DNA of 64,000 nt from [Eubacterium] saphenum (GCA_004555725.1 SFHC01000006.1:1-64000), one strand, 5' to 3'; positions 15,695-25,492 are shown, counted from the first letter of the stretch. Program-made: numbers and translations. Notes: generated by a model from the sequence alone, not told the origin.

Positions 15695-16246
15695 ATGGCT
15701 AAGAACAAATCTTTAGAAGAGAAGATTGAAAGAACCAAGACAGATCTGAAAGCTGCGCTGAATACGGTGCGCGCAGGCCGCGCAAATGCTGCGCTGCTGG
15801 ACCGTGTGACAGTAGATTATTACGGTTCGCCGACACCGCTGAAGAGTCTGGCGAATATTTCCACGCCGGATCCGCGCACACTGATGATTACGCCGTTTGA
15901 CCCGAAGTCGGTCAGTGACATTGAGAAGGCTATTGAGGTTGCGAATCTGGGCATTACACCGACGAACGACGGAAAAGTGATTCGTCTGGTGATTCCGCCG
16001 CTGACTGAGGAACGCCGTAAGGAGCTGAAGAAAACCACCAAGAAGATGGGCGAGGAAGCAAAGGTCGCGGTTCGCAATCTGAGAAGAAAAGTCAACGATG
16101 ACATTAAGAAGCGCGAGAAAGACGGCGAGATTTCCGAGGATGAGCGGAATGAAGAGCTGGAAGAGACACAGAAGACGATTGACAAGGCCGTGAAGGATAT
16201 TGATCAGATCGTTGCACTGAAAGATAAGGAAATCATGGAAGTTTAG
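15695..16246 (+). CDS. frr: Ribosome recycling factor
   Basis: A 183-residue two-domain factor that splits post-termination ribosomes together with EF-G. Conserved stretches are T-V-R-A-G-R-A-N, the central P-P-L-T-E-E-R-R-K-E-L and the long C-terminal coiled-coil (V-R-N-L-R-R). The SD is AGGAGG. It is followed after 17 bases by a strong terminator, which sets it apart from uppS, so pyrH-frr looks like a self-contained unit next to the ribosome-directed fusion upstream. Confidence 0.97.
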   Translation: MAKNKSLEEKIERTKTDLKAALNTVRAGRANAALLDRVTVDYYGSPTPLKSLANISTPDPRTLMITPFDPKSVSDIEKAIEVANLGITPTNDGKVIRLVIPPLTEERRKELKKTTKKMGEEAKVAVRNLRRKVNDDIKKREKDGEISEDERNEELEETQKTIDKAVKDIDQIVALKDKEIMEV

Positions 16247-16263
16247 GCAATAACTCCATAGGG

Positions 16264-16292
16264 CGGCTGCTGTTGCATGCAGCCGTTTTTTT
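16264..16292 (+). terminator. Terminator of pyrH-frr
   Basis: CGGCTGC (16264-16270) pairs with GCAGCCG (16279-16285), followed by seven T. It is an ordinary intrinsic terminator. Confidence 0.85.
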
Positions 16293-16374
16293 AACGTGAG
16301 AGGATGCCCGGAAGCGCAGTGCGCGTCAGAATGACTGTATACAGGCTGCGGAAGCCGGGGAAAGGATTATCATT

Positions 16375-17097
16375 ATGCTGGATCGAGAGAGAATGCCGCG
16401 CCATGTGGCGATCATTATGGACGGAAACGGCAGATGGGCTAAGAAACACGGAGTTCCGCGGCTGGCCGGCCATAACGCCGGAATGGAATCGATGAAAGAG
16501 ATTGTTCGCTGCGCGTCCAATCTTGGAATTCAATATCTGACAGTATATGCGTTTTCCACAGAGAACTGGAAACGGTCACAGGAGGAAGTCGGCGGGATCT
16601 TTAAACTGCTGACCAAGTTCGTCGATCTGGACCTGGACGAACTGAATGAGGAAAACGTCAGGGTGAAGTGTTTCGGTGATTATTCCGTTATCCCGCCAAA
16701 GGCAAAGAAGAGTATGGATGAAACACTTTCAGAGACTGCGGACAACACGGGTATGCAGTTTAATATCGCGCTGAATTACGGCGGGCGCGCGGAAATTCTG
16801 CGCGGAGTGAATAAGCTCGCGGAAAAGATCCGCAGCGGTGAAATTGACGGTGAAATCACAGAAGATATGATCAGCCGGTCACTCTGGTCCGGTGACGAGA
16901 ACGGAAATGTTCCGGATCCGGATGTGATTATCAGAACCAGCGGAGAGGAGCGGCTGTCTAATTTCCTGCTCTGGCAGTGTGCATACAGTGAGTTTGTATT
17001 TACCGATGTTCTGTGGCCTGATTTTACACCGGAAGTGTTTAAAAAGCTTCTGGAAGAGTATCAGGGAAGGGACAGAAGATTCGGCGGAAGAAAATAA
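16375..17097 (+). CDS. uppS: Undecaprenyl diphosphate synthase (cis-prenyltransferase)
   Basis: A 240-residue enzyme that condenses FPP with eight IPP units to make the C55 lipid carrier for cell-wall synthesis. The signature I-I-M-D-G-N-G-R-W-A near residues 13-22 carries the catalytic Asp. The late R-T-S-G-E-x-R-L-S-N-F-L-L-W-Q motif is also complete. AAAGGA precedes the ATG. It is the first gene of a run of five envelope/isoprenoid genes followed by polC and is separated from frr by a terminator. Confidence 0.97.
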   Translation: MLDRERMPRHVAIIMDGNGRWAKKHGVPRLAGHNAGMESMKEIVRCASNLGIQYLTVYAFSTENWKRSQEEVGGIFKLLTKFVDLDLDELNEENVRVKCFGDYSVIPPKAKKSMDETLSETADNTGMQFNIALNYGGRAEILRGVNKLAEKIRSGEIDGEITEDMISRSLWSGDENGNVPDPDVIIRTSGEERLSNFLLWQCAYSEFVFTDVLWPDFTPEVFKKLLEEYQGRDRRFGGRK

Positions 17098-17130
17098 CGG
17101 GAAAAGAAATATTCTTAGGAGCAACAATTT

Positions 17131-17934
17131 ATGAAGACTAGAATCATTTCCGGCGCATGCATGGTGCCGCTGCTGATCTTTGTATATCTGGGCGGATACT
17201 GGCTGACAGCGCTGGCCATTTTAATCGGCGCAATGGGAATACATGAGTTTTACCGCGGATTCCGTGAAATCGGCGTTCACGCCAATGAACTGATGGCGTA
17301 TATCTTCATGTTTATTCTGTATCTCATGAACGGGTTCTGGCCGGGCGACTATAAACTGATCGCTGCCTGGCTTGTCGCAGTCATTATGGCAGGATCCGTC
17401 TACATGTTCAATGTACAGAAACGGACACCGGATGACGCGATGGTCACGATTATCGGCATTCTCTATATCGGTTTTTTCTCTTTCCATGTGACGATGATCG
17501 ATGAAACCGGCGCGTTCAGCATTTTTAAATGGCTGATCCTGCTCACCGCATTCGGAACCGATATCTGCGCGTACTTTGCTGGAGTTTTCCTCGGAAAGCA
17601 TAAGATGGCGCCGCACCTGAGTCCTAAAAAAACCTGGGAAGGCGCAATCGGAGGAATTATCGGATGCACACTCGTCTGCTGGGGCTTCGGCATGATATTC
17701 TGCAGAGAGTTTGTCGGAACCTGCACCATTATCGGACTGATCGGCGCGCCGATTTCCATGTTCGGCGATCTGACTGCATCTGCATATAAACGAAAAATGG
17801 GAATCAAGGACTATGGCAATCTCATCCCGGGACACGGAGGAATCATGGACCGGTTTGACAGCATCTTGTTCACAGCGCCGTTTGTATACTATTATACAGC
17901 GATCGTTCTGATGCACTTCCATATCATTTTTTAG
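17131..17934 (+). CDS. cdsA: Phosphatidate cytidylyltransferase
   Basis: A 267-residue integral membrane enzyme with about eight helices that makes CDP-diacylglycerol from phosphatidate and CTP. The C-terminal family signature S-x-x-K-R-x-x-x-K-D-x-x-x-x-x-P-G-H-G-G-x-x-D-R appears around residues 220-243 (A-Y-K-R-K-M-G-I-K-D ... P-G-H-G-G-I-M-D-R). SD is AGGAG. It lies 33 bases after uppS and 16 bases before dxr. Confidence 0.95.
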   Translation: MKTRIISGACMVPLLIFVYLGGYWLTALAILIGAMGIHEFYRGFREIGVHANELMAYIFMFILYLMNGFWPGDYKLIAAWLVAVIMAGSVYMFNVQKRTPDDAMVTIIGILYIGFFSFHVTMIDETGAFSIFKWLILLTAFGTDICAYFAGVFLGKHKMAPHLSPKKTWEGAIGGIIGCTLVCWGFGMIFCREFVGTCTIIGLIGAPISMFGDLTASAYKRKMGIKDYGNLIPGHGGIMDRFDSILFTAPFVYYYTAIVLMHFHIIF

Positions 17935-17950
17935 AGAGGACAAAGGGAAC

Positions 17951-19108
17951 ATGGCAAGGAAACGAATTACAATTCTCGGAAGCACGGGTTCAATCGGGAC
18001 ACAGACGCTGGATGTCATTTCTCAGCACCCAGACCGCTTTCAGATTATCGCGCTGACCTGCGGAAAAAATGTCGAACTGCTGAAGCAGCAGATCCGCCGG
18101 TTCCGGCCGGAGATGGCGTGCGTGGAAAGTGAGAAGGATGTGGCAGCTCTGCAGAAGGAGTTCCCGAAGATCCATGTTGTTTGCGGCAAGCGGGGGCTGA
18201 TTGACGCTGCAGAAGCAGAGAGCGACATCCTGGTTAACTCACTGATGGGAATGCGCGGCATGGTTCCGACATATCATGCGATCCTGTCCGGAAAAGACAT
18301 TGCCCTGGCGAATAAAGAGACTCTGGTCACCGGCGGACACCTGATCATGGATGCGGTCAGAAAAAACGGCGTCCGGATGCTGCCGGTCGACAGCGAACAT
18401 TCTGCAATTTTCCAGTGTCTGCAGGGAAATCAGGGAAAGAAAATCAGAAGGATTCTCCTGACTGCGTCCGGCGGACCGTTCAGAGGGTGGAATTACAGTC
18501 AGCTGAAGACGGTCACGCCGGAGATGGCATTGAAGCACCCGAACTGGAAGATGGGAAGAAAAATCACGATCGATTCAGCGTCGATGATGAATAAAGGACT
18601 GGAAATGATTGAGGCAAAATGGCTGTTTGATGTCGATATCCATGATATCCAGGTGCTGGTTCATCCGCAGAGCATTGTCCATTCAGCAGTTGAATTTGAT
18701 GATACTACGGTCATTGCACAGATGGGAAAGGCAGATATGCGTGTTCCGATCAGCGTGGCTCTCGGATATCCGGATCGGCTCCACTGGAGCGGAGAAGGGC
18801 TCGATTTCTTCCATGCTCCGGCGCAGCAGCTTACGTTTGAAGAACCGGATCCGGCTGCGTTCAGGTGCCTTCCGCTTGCTGTCTCAGCTTCTGAAGAAGG
18901 CGGAAGCTGCCCGGCGGTCATGAATGCCGCAAATGAGGTTCTGGTCCAGGCTTTTCTGGATCACAAAATCGGTTTTACAGATATCCCGGAGGGAATTGAG
19001 AAGATTCTGCAGCAGCATCATAAGATTGAAGACCCGGATCTGGCGCAGATTCTTGAAATTGATCAGGAGACACGGGAAAAGACTTGGAAGGACTGTGTAA
19101 AGCAGTAA
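17951..19108 (+). CDS. dxr: 1-deoxy-D-xylulose 5-phosphate reductoisomerase
   Basis: A 385-residue NADPH enzyme of the MEP isoprenoid pathway converting DXP to MEP. The N-terminal Rossmann motif is G-S-T-G-S-I-G-T-Q-T, and the metal/substrate region contains P-V-D-S-E-H-S-A-I-F-Q and the flexible loop M-N-K-G-L-E-M-I-E-A. Length is normal. Together with ispG in the same operon it shows that isoprenoids, including the UppS substrate, come from the MEP route. It is eight bases upstream of rseP. Confidence 0.97.
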   Translation: MARKRITILGSTGSIGTQTLDVISQHPDRFQIIALTCGKNVELLKQQIRRFRPEMACVESEKDVAALQKEFPKIHVVCGKRGLIDAAEAESDILVNSLMGMRGMVPTYHAILSGKDIALANKETLVTGGHLIMDAVRKNGVRMLPVDSEHSAIFQCLQGNQGKKIRRILLTASGGPFRGWNYSQLKTVTPEMALKHPNWKMGRKITIDSASMMNKGLEMIEAKWLFDVDIHDIQVLVHPQSIVHSAVEFDDTTVIAQMGKADMRVPISVALGYPDRLHWSGEGLDFFHAPAQQLTFEEPDPAAFRCLPLAVSASEEGGSCPAVMNAANEVLVQAFLDHKIGFTDIPEGIEKILQQHHKIEDPDLAQILEIDQETREKTWKDCVKQ

Positions 19109-19116
19109 GGTTGTGA

Positions 19117-20115
19117 ATGATGCATACAGCAATTCTGGCAGTACTATTATTTGCGATAATGATCTTTCCGCACGAACTCGGACATTTTCTGGCTGCGCGT
19201 GCGGTTGGTGTTCAGGTAAATGAGTTTTCTTTTGGTATGGGGCCGGCAATCTGGAAGAAAAAGAAAAACGGAACGCTGTACGCGGTCCGCATCTTTCCGA
19301 TCGGCGGATACTGTGCTATGGAAGGAGAAGATGAGGCTTCAGAGAATGACCGCGCATTCAGCAGCAAGACAGCCGGACAGAAATTTCTGGTGCTCGCTGC
19401 GGGCGCATTCATGAATGTCGTCATCTGTATTCTGCTGTTTATGATTGTGTTCAGCGTTTCCGGAATGACCACAACGGCCGTCTCTAAAGTTGAGACCGGA
19501 AAACCTGCGTACACGGCAGGGATTCAGAAGGGTGACCGCATTCTCAAGGTGGATCGCCAGAAAATCACATCTTGGGAAGGAATAGGAACAATTGTGCAGA
19601 AAAAGAACGGGAAGCCCGTATCTGTGACTGTGGAACGCGGAGACCGTGAGATGACCTATACTCTCCGGCCGGTGAAAAGTCAGGGCCGCTATCTGATCGG
19701 AATTGAACCGGTTCTTTCACATAATCCCGCCAGAGCGTTCGTACGGAGCATCCGCGCTGCCGGCTACGCCGCGGCATTCATGTACAAGACACTTGGGCAG
19801 CTGATTACCGGAGGCGTTGGCATGAAGGATGTGAGCGGTCCGGTCGGCATTGTTTCTGCCGTGCATAAGACGGTAAGCTACGGGTTCACCTATTTTCTGT
19901 CATTTGCCGCATTTATCAGTCTGAACCTGGCGGTGATCAATCTCCTTCCGCTGCCGGCGCTGGACGGAGGACGGATTCTGTTTCTCCTGATCCGAAAGAT
20001 CGGAAAGAACCGCATCACGGACGCAATGGAAGGGAATGTGCATCTTGTAGGATTCACCCTGCTTCTGGTGCTGACAGTCATCGTCACCTGGCACGATATC
20101 GTTCGTCTTTTCTGA
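19117..20115 (+). CDS. rseP: Site-2 intramembrane metalloprotease RseP/RasP
   Basis: A 332-residue S2P protease. The zinc motif H-E-L-G-H sits in the first membrane helix (about residues 15-19), a single PDZ domain occupies about residues 110-190, and the third ligand motif L-D-G-G-R-I-L is near residue 285. Such proteases cleave membrane-embedded anti-sigma factors and signal-peptide remnants. It fits the usual Firmicute slot between dxr and ispG. The SD (TAAGG) is weak, consistent with coupling to dxr. Confidence 0.95.
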   Translation: MMHTAILAVLLFAIMIFPHELGHFLAARAVGVQVNEFSFGMGPAIWKKKKNGTLYAVRIFPIGGYCAMEGEDEASENDRAFSSKTAGQKFLVLAAGAFMNVVICILLFMIVFSVSGMTTTAVSKVETGKPAYTAGIQKGDRILKVDRQKITSWEGIGTIVQKKNGKPVSVTVERGDREMTYTLRPVKSQGRYLIGIEPVLSHNPARAFVRSIRAAGYAAAFMYKTLGQLITGGVGMKDVSGPVGIVSAVHKTVSYGFTYFLSFAAFISLNLAVINLLPLPALDGGRILFLLIRKIGKNRITDAMEGNVHLVGFTLLLVLTVIVTWHDIVRLF

Positions 20116-20174
20116 TGGACGAGGAGTGAATTTCATGGTAAGGTAGTGGAACATATAGAAGGAGGACAAAGCAC

Positions 20175-21242
20175 ATGAGCAGCAGAAAACAGGTAATGGT
20201 CCGCGGTATTCCGATCGGCGGCGGCGCCCCGGTCGTCATTCAGTCCATGTGTAATGTTGATTCCCGCGATGGGAAGGGAATCCTGGATCAGATCAGACGC
20301 CTGGAAGAGGCGGGATGTCAGATTGTGCGGCTTGCCGTCCCGAACCAGGAGGCGCTTCAGGTTTTCTCCCATGTCCGTCAGAAAACGGATATGCCTCTGG
20401 TGGCAGATATTCACTTTGACTGGAGAATGGCGGTCGGAGCCATTGAAGAAGGCGCAGATAAAATCCGCATCAATCCCGGAAATATTGGTTCTGAAGAGAA
20501 TGTCAGATGTGTCGTAGATGCCGCGAGAGCGCATCATGTGCCGATCCGCGTCGGCGTCAATTCCGGCTCTGTAGAGAAGGATCTGCTGCAGAAATACGGC
20601 CATGTGACGCCGGAAGCGCTTGCAGAAAGTGCGGTGCGGAATGTCCGCATGATTGAAGACATGGGGTTTGACGACCTGGTGGTTTCGATAAAATCCAGCG
20701 ACGTGCAGATGAATTATGATGCGCATAAAATCGCGGCGCAGAAAATTGATCATCCGTTCCACATCGGCATCACGGAAGCCGGAACGGTAAAAATGGGAAA
20801 GATCAAAAGTGCTGCCGGAATCGGAGCGCTGCTGCTGTCCGGAATCGGCGACACCCTCCGTGTCTCCTTGACGGCGGACCCGGTGGAAGAGGTGATCTTT
20901 GCCAGAAATCTGCTGGAGAGCATCGGACTCAGACAGCCTGCGTTCGAACTGGTCAGCTGCCCGACTTGCGGAAGGACCAGGATTCCGCTTCAGGCGCTTG
21001 CAGAATCGGTCGAGCGGCGTCTGTCACAGGAAAAAGACCTTCCAAGAGGCCTCAAAATCGCAGTTATGGGATGCGTGGTCAACGGACCGGGAGAGGCTGC
21101 AGAAGCCGATTACGGGATCTGCGGAGGCGATGGAAAGGGCATTATTTTCGCGAAAGGAAAAGTACTGAAAACCGTCAGAGAAGATCAGCTTGAAGACGGG
21201 CTGATTGCGGCGATTCGTGAAGGAGCGGGAAAGATTGAATAA
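20175..21242 (+). CDS. ispG: 4-hydroxy-3-methylbut-2-en-1-yl diphosphate synthase
   Basis: A 355-residue [4Fe-4S] enzyme of the MEP pathway (MEcPP to HMBPP). The N-terminal TIM barrel opens with P-I-G-G-G-A-P-V-V-I-Q-S-M-C. The cluster cysteines lie in C-P-T-C-G-R-T (about residue 258-264) and C-V-V-N-G-P-G-E. It has a clear GGAGG site. The last eight bases overlap the start region of polC, so the polymerase gene is probably translationally coupled to it. Confidence 0.97.
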   Translation: MSSRKQVMVRGIPIGGGAPVVIQSMCNVDSRDGKGILDQIRRLEEAGCQIVRLAVPNQEALQVFSHVRQKTDMPLVADIHFDWRMAVGAIEEGADKIRINPGNIGSEENVRCVVDAARAHHVPIRVGVNSGSVEKDLLQKYGHVTPEALAESAVRNVRMIEDMGFDDLVVSIKSSDVQMNYDAHKIAAQKIDHPFHIGITEAGTVKMGKIKSAAGIGALLLSGIGDTLRVSLTADPVEEVIFARNLLESIGLRQPAFELVSCPTCGRTRIPLQALAESVERRLSQEKDLPRGLKIAVMGCVVNGPGEAAEADYGICGGDGKGIIFAKGKVLKTVREDQLEDGLIAAIREGAGKIE

Positions 21243-24200
21243 ACTGATTCAGGAATTTGTCAGCTGGGATAGACTCCCGGAAGAAAACAGAGAGCAAATG
21301 GAATGCGTGATTGAAGACGCTCAGATAAGAAAGGAAACAGGCGTACTGTCGATGGACATGCGCCTGAATTTTATCATACCTGCTGAGGACGACCGGAAAC
21401 TGAAAGAGGCCGTCATCCGCCAGCTGCAGGGTCTTACAGGTGTGGAGCTGCGTTATCATTATGAGCGGGATCAGATGGCGCTCTCAGAAGAGGATATCCT
21501 GCGCCTGTATCTTCCGCGCCTGATCCGGGAATCGGAATCGTTTGCAAAGGTCGCGTTTGATCCTTCGCGGGTTCAGATCAGGGGACGCTCTGCTGTGCTT
21601 GGATCATTCGGACGGATGGCGACGGAGAAATTGAATGGAGAGCTGGCTTCTGAGCTTGCGCGAAAGGTGCAGGAAGCGTTCGGGTTCACCTGTCAGGTAA
21701 GATTTGAAAATGATGAAAAACGGTATGAAGAGGTCGGAAAAAAGAGAAACAGTGAGTTGACAGACGAGGAAATCTATTCGGCTCCGGGCGCAGATGTATA
21801 CAGCGATGCAGGAGCTATGACAGAATTTGACGCGTTTGATCAGAGTATGCAGAATGCACAGGATGCAGATGCGGATCAGCTCCTTGCCGCATATGGCGGA
21901 ATGACGCCGGAAATGTCTGCGGATGATGCCGGAATGACGCCTCCATGGGAAGATGTCTCGGGATCATCCGGATCGGGAAAAACTGCAGCGCCGTCCGGAC
22001 TTTCGCGTTCGCGCAGAGATGAATCCGGTACCGGGCATGCCAGGAAAGCGAGGACGTCCGGACAAGCCAGAAACACGCAGGGCGGCGCCCGCCGCGGAAC
22101 AGAGGTTGTGCTCGGACGCGGAATACGCGGAACTTCAGTGCCGCTGATGCAGCTGACGCCGGATAGCGGCAAGGTTATTATAGAAGGCGTTGTTTTCCAT
22201 AAAGAGAACAGACCGATCAAGAATAACAAACAGATTGTCACACTTCTGATTACGGATAAAAAGACCTCCGTCTGTGTGAAATCGTTTTTGAAAAATGAAA
22301 AATGGGATGATGTCGACAGCCGGATCAAGGAAGGCGATTATATTATCTGCCAGGGAGAGACGGAGTGGAGTAAATACGATAATGCGCTGAATGTCATCGT
22401 CCGCGACATTTCCAAAGGAGAGGGGCTTCCTAAAAGGGAGGATACCTGGGAAAACGGCCGTCGTGTGGAACTTCACTGCCATACGAAGATGAGTGCGATG
22501 GACGCGTTAAATGATCCGGAGCGCATCGTTCAGCTGGCCTCGGACTGGGGACAGCCGGCCGTCGCGATCACTGATCACGGTGTCGTGCAGTCCTTCCCGG
22601 ACGCAGCCGCGTTTGCCGGAAAGCTCGCAAAAAAGGGAAAGCCGATCAAGGTCATTTACGGAATGGAGGGATACCTCTACGATGATGAAGGCTGCATCGA
22701 TGCAGCCGGGAACATCGACTACAAGAAAAAGAAAGGGACCAACCATATTATTCTGCTCTGCAGAACGCAGGAGGGACTCAGAAACCTGTACAAGCTGGTT
22801 TCCATTTCACATGTGAAGTATTTTTATAAAAAACCGCGGATTCCGAGAACCGTTCTGGATAAATACAGAGAAGGCCTGATTGTCGGATCGGCGTGTGAGG
22901 CGGGAGAGGTCTACAGAGCGCTGGAACAGGGTAAATCAGATGAAGAAGTTGCGGAGATCGCAAAGTACTATGATTATCTGGAAATCCAGCCGCTGATTAA
23001 TAACCGGTTCATGCTGGACGCTGACCGGTTTCCGGATGTCAACACATGGGAAGACCTGAAGGAATACAACCGGAGAATCGTGCGCATTGCAGATGCCCTC
23101 GGAAAACCGGTCTGTGCCACGACAGACGCCCATTATGATGAACCGGATTCTGCGATTTACCGGAATATCCTCCTTTACGGCATGGGATTCAAGGACGCGG
23201 AGAACGGACAGGGGCTGTATCTGCGCACAACCAATGAGATGATTGATGAATTCTCTTATCTCGGTGAGGAGACGGCTCAAAAAGTCGTCGTAGACAATAC
23301 CAACCGGATTGCGAATTGGGTGGAAGACGGCATCAAACCGGTCCCGGATGAAAAGTGCCCGCCGAAAATCGACGGCGCAGAAGAGGAACTGTATAATAAA
23401 TGCTTTGAACGCGCGCACAGGATTTACGGCGATCCGCTCCCGGACAAAATTCAGGAACGGCTGGACACAGAGCTGAACGCGATTATCAGCAACGGATACG
23501 CAGTTATGTACGTTTCTGCGGAGCGACTGGTGAATAAATCGCTGCAGGACGGCTATCTGGTCGGATCCAGAGGATCCGTCGGCTCGTCCTTCGCGGCAAC
23601 TATGGCAGGAATCACCGAGGTCAATCCCCTTGACCCGCATTATATTTGTCCGAACTGTAAACACCTGGAGTGGGGCGATATGACCAAGTACGACAATGGA
23701 CTTGACATGCCGCCGAAGAAATGCCCGGAATGCGGCGCAGAGATGAAGCGGGATGGATTTACGATTCCGTTCGCGACATTCCTGGGCTTTAAAGGAAATA
23801 AGGAGCCGGATATCGACCTGAATTTTGCCGGAGAATACCAGGCGAGAGCGCATAAATATGTCGGCGTGATTTTCGGGGAAAAGAATGTGTTTAAGGCGGG
23901 CACGGTCGGAACGATCGCGGAGAAGACGGCTTACGGCTATGTGAGAAGGTTTTTTGAGGAAACCGGACGCGCAGTCAATAAGTTTGAGATCGATCGTCTG
24001 ACGGAAGGCTGTACGGGCGTGAAGCGCACGACAGGACAGCACCCGGGCGGAATCATCATCGTACCGAGAGATCACGACATCTTTGAGTTCTGCCCGATTC
24101 AGCATCCGGCCAATGATACCAAGACGGATATCATCACGACGCATTTCGATTACCATAAGATTGATAAGAATCTGCTGAAACTCGACATACTGGGGCATAC

Positions 24201-25233
24201 GGTTCCGTCCATGATCCGTCAGCTGCAGGATATGACAGGCGTTGATCCTCTGCATGTCGATCTGACTGATCAGAAAGTGCTGAGTATCTTCAACGGCACG
24301 GAAGCGCTGGATATCAAGGATCCGGATTACAGGTTCCGGCATGGTACGTTCGCGATTCCGGAGTTTGGAACGGGATTTACGCGCCAGATGCTGGACGACG
24401 TCAAGCCGAAGCGGTTTGAGGATCTGGTCAGAATGTCCGGGTTCTCGCACGGAACGGATGTATGGCTGAACAATGCGCAGGAATATATCCGCAACGGCAC
24501 GGCAACCATGCGTGAAGTGATTTCTACACGAGACGACATCATGAACTTCTGCATCGCGCACGGCATTGAAAACGAGACCTCTTTCCGCATCATGGAGGAG
24601 ACACGTAAGAAGAATCTGGTCCTGACGGAGGAACACAAGCAGGAGATGCGCGACCACGGCATTCCGCAGTGGTACATCGATTCCTGCTCCAAGATCAAGT
24701 ATATGTTCCCGCGGGCGCATGCGGTGGCTTATGTTATGATGTCCTTCCGTATGGCCTGGTATAAGGTGTATTATCCAGTTCCGTTTTATGCAACATACTT
24801 TACCTCCGTACTGGCTGATTTTGACGCTGAAACGGCGCTGAAAGGCAAGGAGGCGGTTCTGCGGAAGATGGACGAGATCAATATGAAGGGGAATAACGCG
24901 ACTGCGAAAGAGAAGGACAGCGAGACGGTTCTCGAGGTGATCTACGAGATGTATGCGCGTGGGTTTGAGTTCCTGCCTGCGGAGCTCGGCACTTCCTATG
25001 CGGAGCGGTTCTGGGAAAAGGACGGGAAAGTCCTGCTTCCGTTCGCTGCATATGAAGGGGTTGGTGCAGCCGCGGCGAACCAGTTGGTGGATGCCTATAA
25101 CGAGAAGCCGTTCGATACGGTGGAAGACTGCCAGACCAGAGCGCACCTCGGAAAGGGTGTTATTGAAACTCTGCGGGCGCACGGAATCTTTGAGGGGCTT
25201 CCAGAAACTGACCAGATTTGCTGGGCAATTTAA
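21235..25233 (+). CDS. polC: DNA polymerase III PolC, lacking the exonuclease domain
   Basis: This is the replicative PolC alpha subunit, 1332 residues from the TTG at 21235 (AAGGAG nine bases upstream, overlapping ispG). Domain order: N-terminal domain (to about 165), a Gly/Ser/Arg-rich disordered linker (to about 300), OB domain, PHP domain with H-C-H-T (about 412), then the polymerase core with a C4 zinc site, P-D-I-D-L-N-F (about 858) and K-L-D-I-L-G-H (about 981). In canonical PolC a proofreading exonuclease of about 170-190 residues follows G-M-E-x-x-L-x-D-D. Here a short K-K-K-K linker leads directly to H-I-I-L-L-C-R-T. No D-x-E-T-T-G motif occurs anywhere. The C-terminus D-Q-I-C-W-A-I is a poor match to the clamp motif Q-L-S-L-F. 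Confidence 0.96.
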   Translation: MNKLIQEFVSWDRLPEENREQMECVIEDAQIRKETGVLSMDMRLNFIIPAEDDRKLKEAVIRQLQGLTGVELRYHYERDQMALSEEDILRLYLPRLIRESESFAKVAFDPSRVQIRGRSAVLGSFGRMATEKLNGELASELARKVQEAFGFTCQVRFENDEKRYEEVGKKRNSELTDEEIYSAPGADVYSDAGAMTEFDAFDQSMQNAQDADADQLLAAYGGMTPEMSADDAGMTPPWEDVSGSSGSGKTAAPSGLSRSRRDESGTGHARKARTSGQARNTQGGARRGTEVVLGRGIRGTSVPLMQLTPDSGKVIIEGVVFHKENRPIKNNKQIVTLLITDKKTSVCVKSFLKNEKWDDVDSRIKEGDYIICQGETEWSKYDNALNVIVRDISKGEGLPKREDTWENGRRVELHCHTKMSAMDALNDPERIVQLASDWGQPAVAITDHGVVQSFPDAAAFAGKLAKKGKPIKVIYGMEGYLYDDEGCIDAAGNIDYKKKKGTNHIILLCRTQEGLRNLYKLVSISHVKYFYKKPRIPRTVLDKYREGLIVGSACEAGEVYRALEQGKSDEEVAEIAKYYDYLEIQPLINNRFMLDADRFPDVNTWEDLKEYNRRIVRIADALGKPVCATTDAHYDEPDSAIYRNILLYGMGFKDAENGQGLYLRTTNEMIDEFSYLGEETAQKVVVDNTNRIANWVEDGIKPVPDEKCPPKIDGAEEELYNKCFERAHRIYGDPLPDKIQERLDTELNAIISNGYAVMYVSAERLVNKSLQDGYLVGSRGSVGSSFAATMAGITEVNPLDPHYICPNCKHLEWGDMTKYDNGLDMPPKKCPECGAEMKRDGFTIPFATFLGFKGNKEPDIDLNFAGEYQARAHKYVGVIFGEKNVFKAGTVGTIAEKTAYGYVRRFFEETGRAVNKFEIDRLTEGCTGVKRTTGQHPGGIIIVPRDHDIFEFCPIQHPANDTKTDIITTHFDYHKIDKNLLKLDILGHTVPSMIRQLQDMTGVDPLHVDLTDQKVLSIFNGTEALDIKDPDYRFRHGTFAIPEFGTGFTRQMLDDVKPKRFEDLVRMSGFSHGTDVWLNNAQEYIRNGTATMREVISTRDDIMNFCIAHGIENETSFRIMEETRKKNLVLTEEHKQEMRDHGIPQWYIDSCSKIKYMFPRAHAVAYVMMSFRMAWYKVYYPVPFYATYFTSVLADFDAETALKGKEAVLRKMDEINMKGNNATAKEKDSETVLEVIYEMYARGFEFLPAELGTSYAERFWEKDGKVLLPFAAYEGVGAAAANQLVDAYNEKPFDTVEDCQTRAHLGKGVIETLRAHGIFEGLPETDQICWAI

Positions 25234-25243
25234 AGGATGACTG

Positions 25244-25282
25244 ACGCCTATGAATGTTTTGATTATTCATAGGCGTGTTTTC
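25244..25282 (+). terminator. Terminator of the uppS-polC operon
   Basis: A perfect 12-bp stem (25244-25255/25265-25276) with a 9-base loop is followed by GTTTTCT, ten bases after the polC stop. Confidence 0.75.
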
Positions 25283-25492
25283 TGACAAATACAGACTGCC
25301 CAAGGGGTCACATACAGACGTGATTTTCCATTATTATACAATGCATAAGATTGTATATATATTCGTTGTAACACTGAGGGAGAATTATTCGTCCCTTCCT
25401 TGTAGAAAATGCACCGATCATGTATACCGGATGATTTGTAAAAAGTACTTTAAAAAACCCTCCTTTGGGTATAAGATAGATATGTCGCAAGA

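Noticed and set aside
22936..25182. 748-codon open frame on the minus strand inside polC
   Set aside because: It is antisense to a clearly conserved polymerase, has low-complexity shadow composition and no ribosome binding site or family motif.
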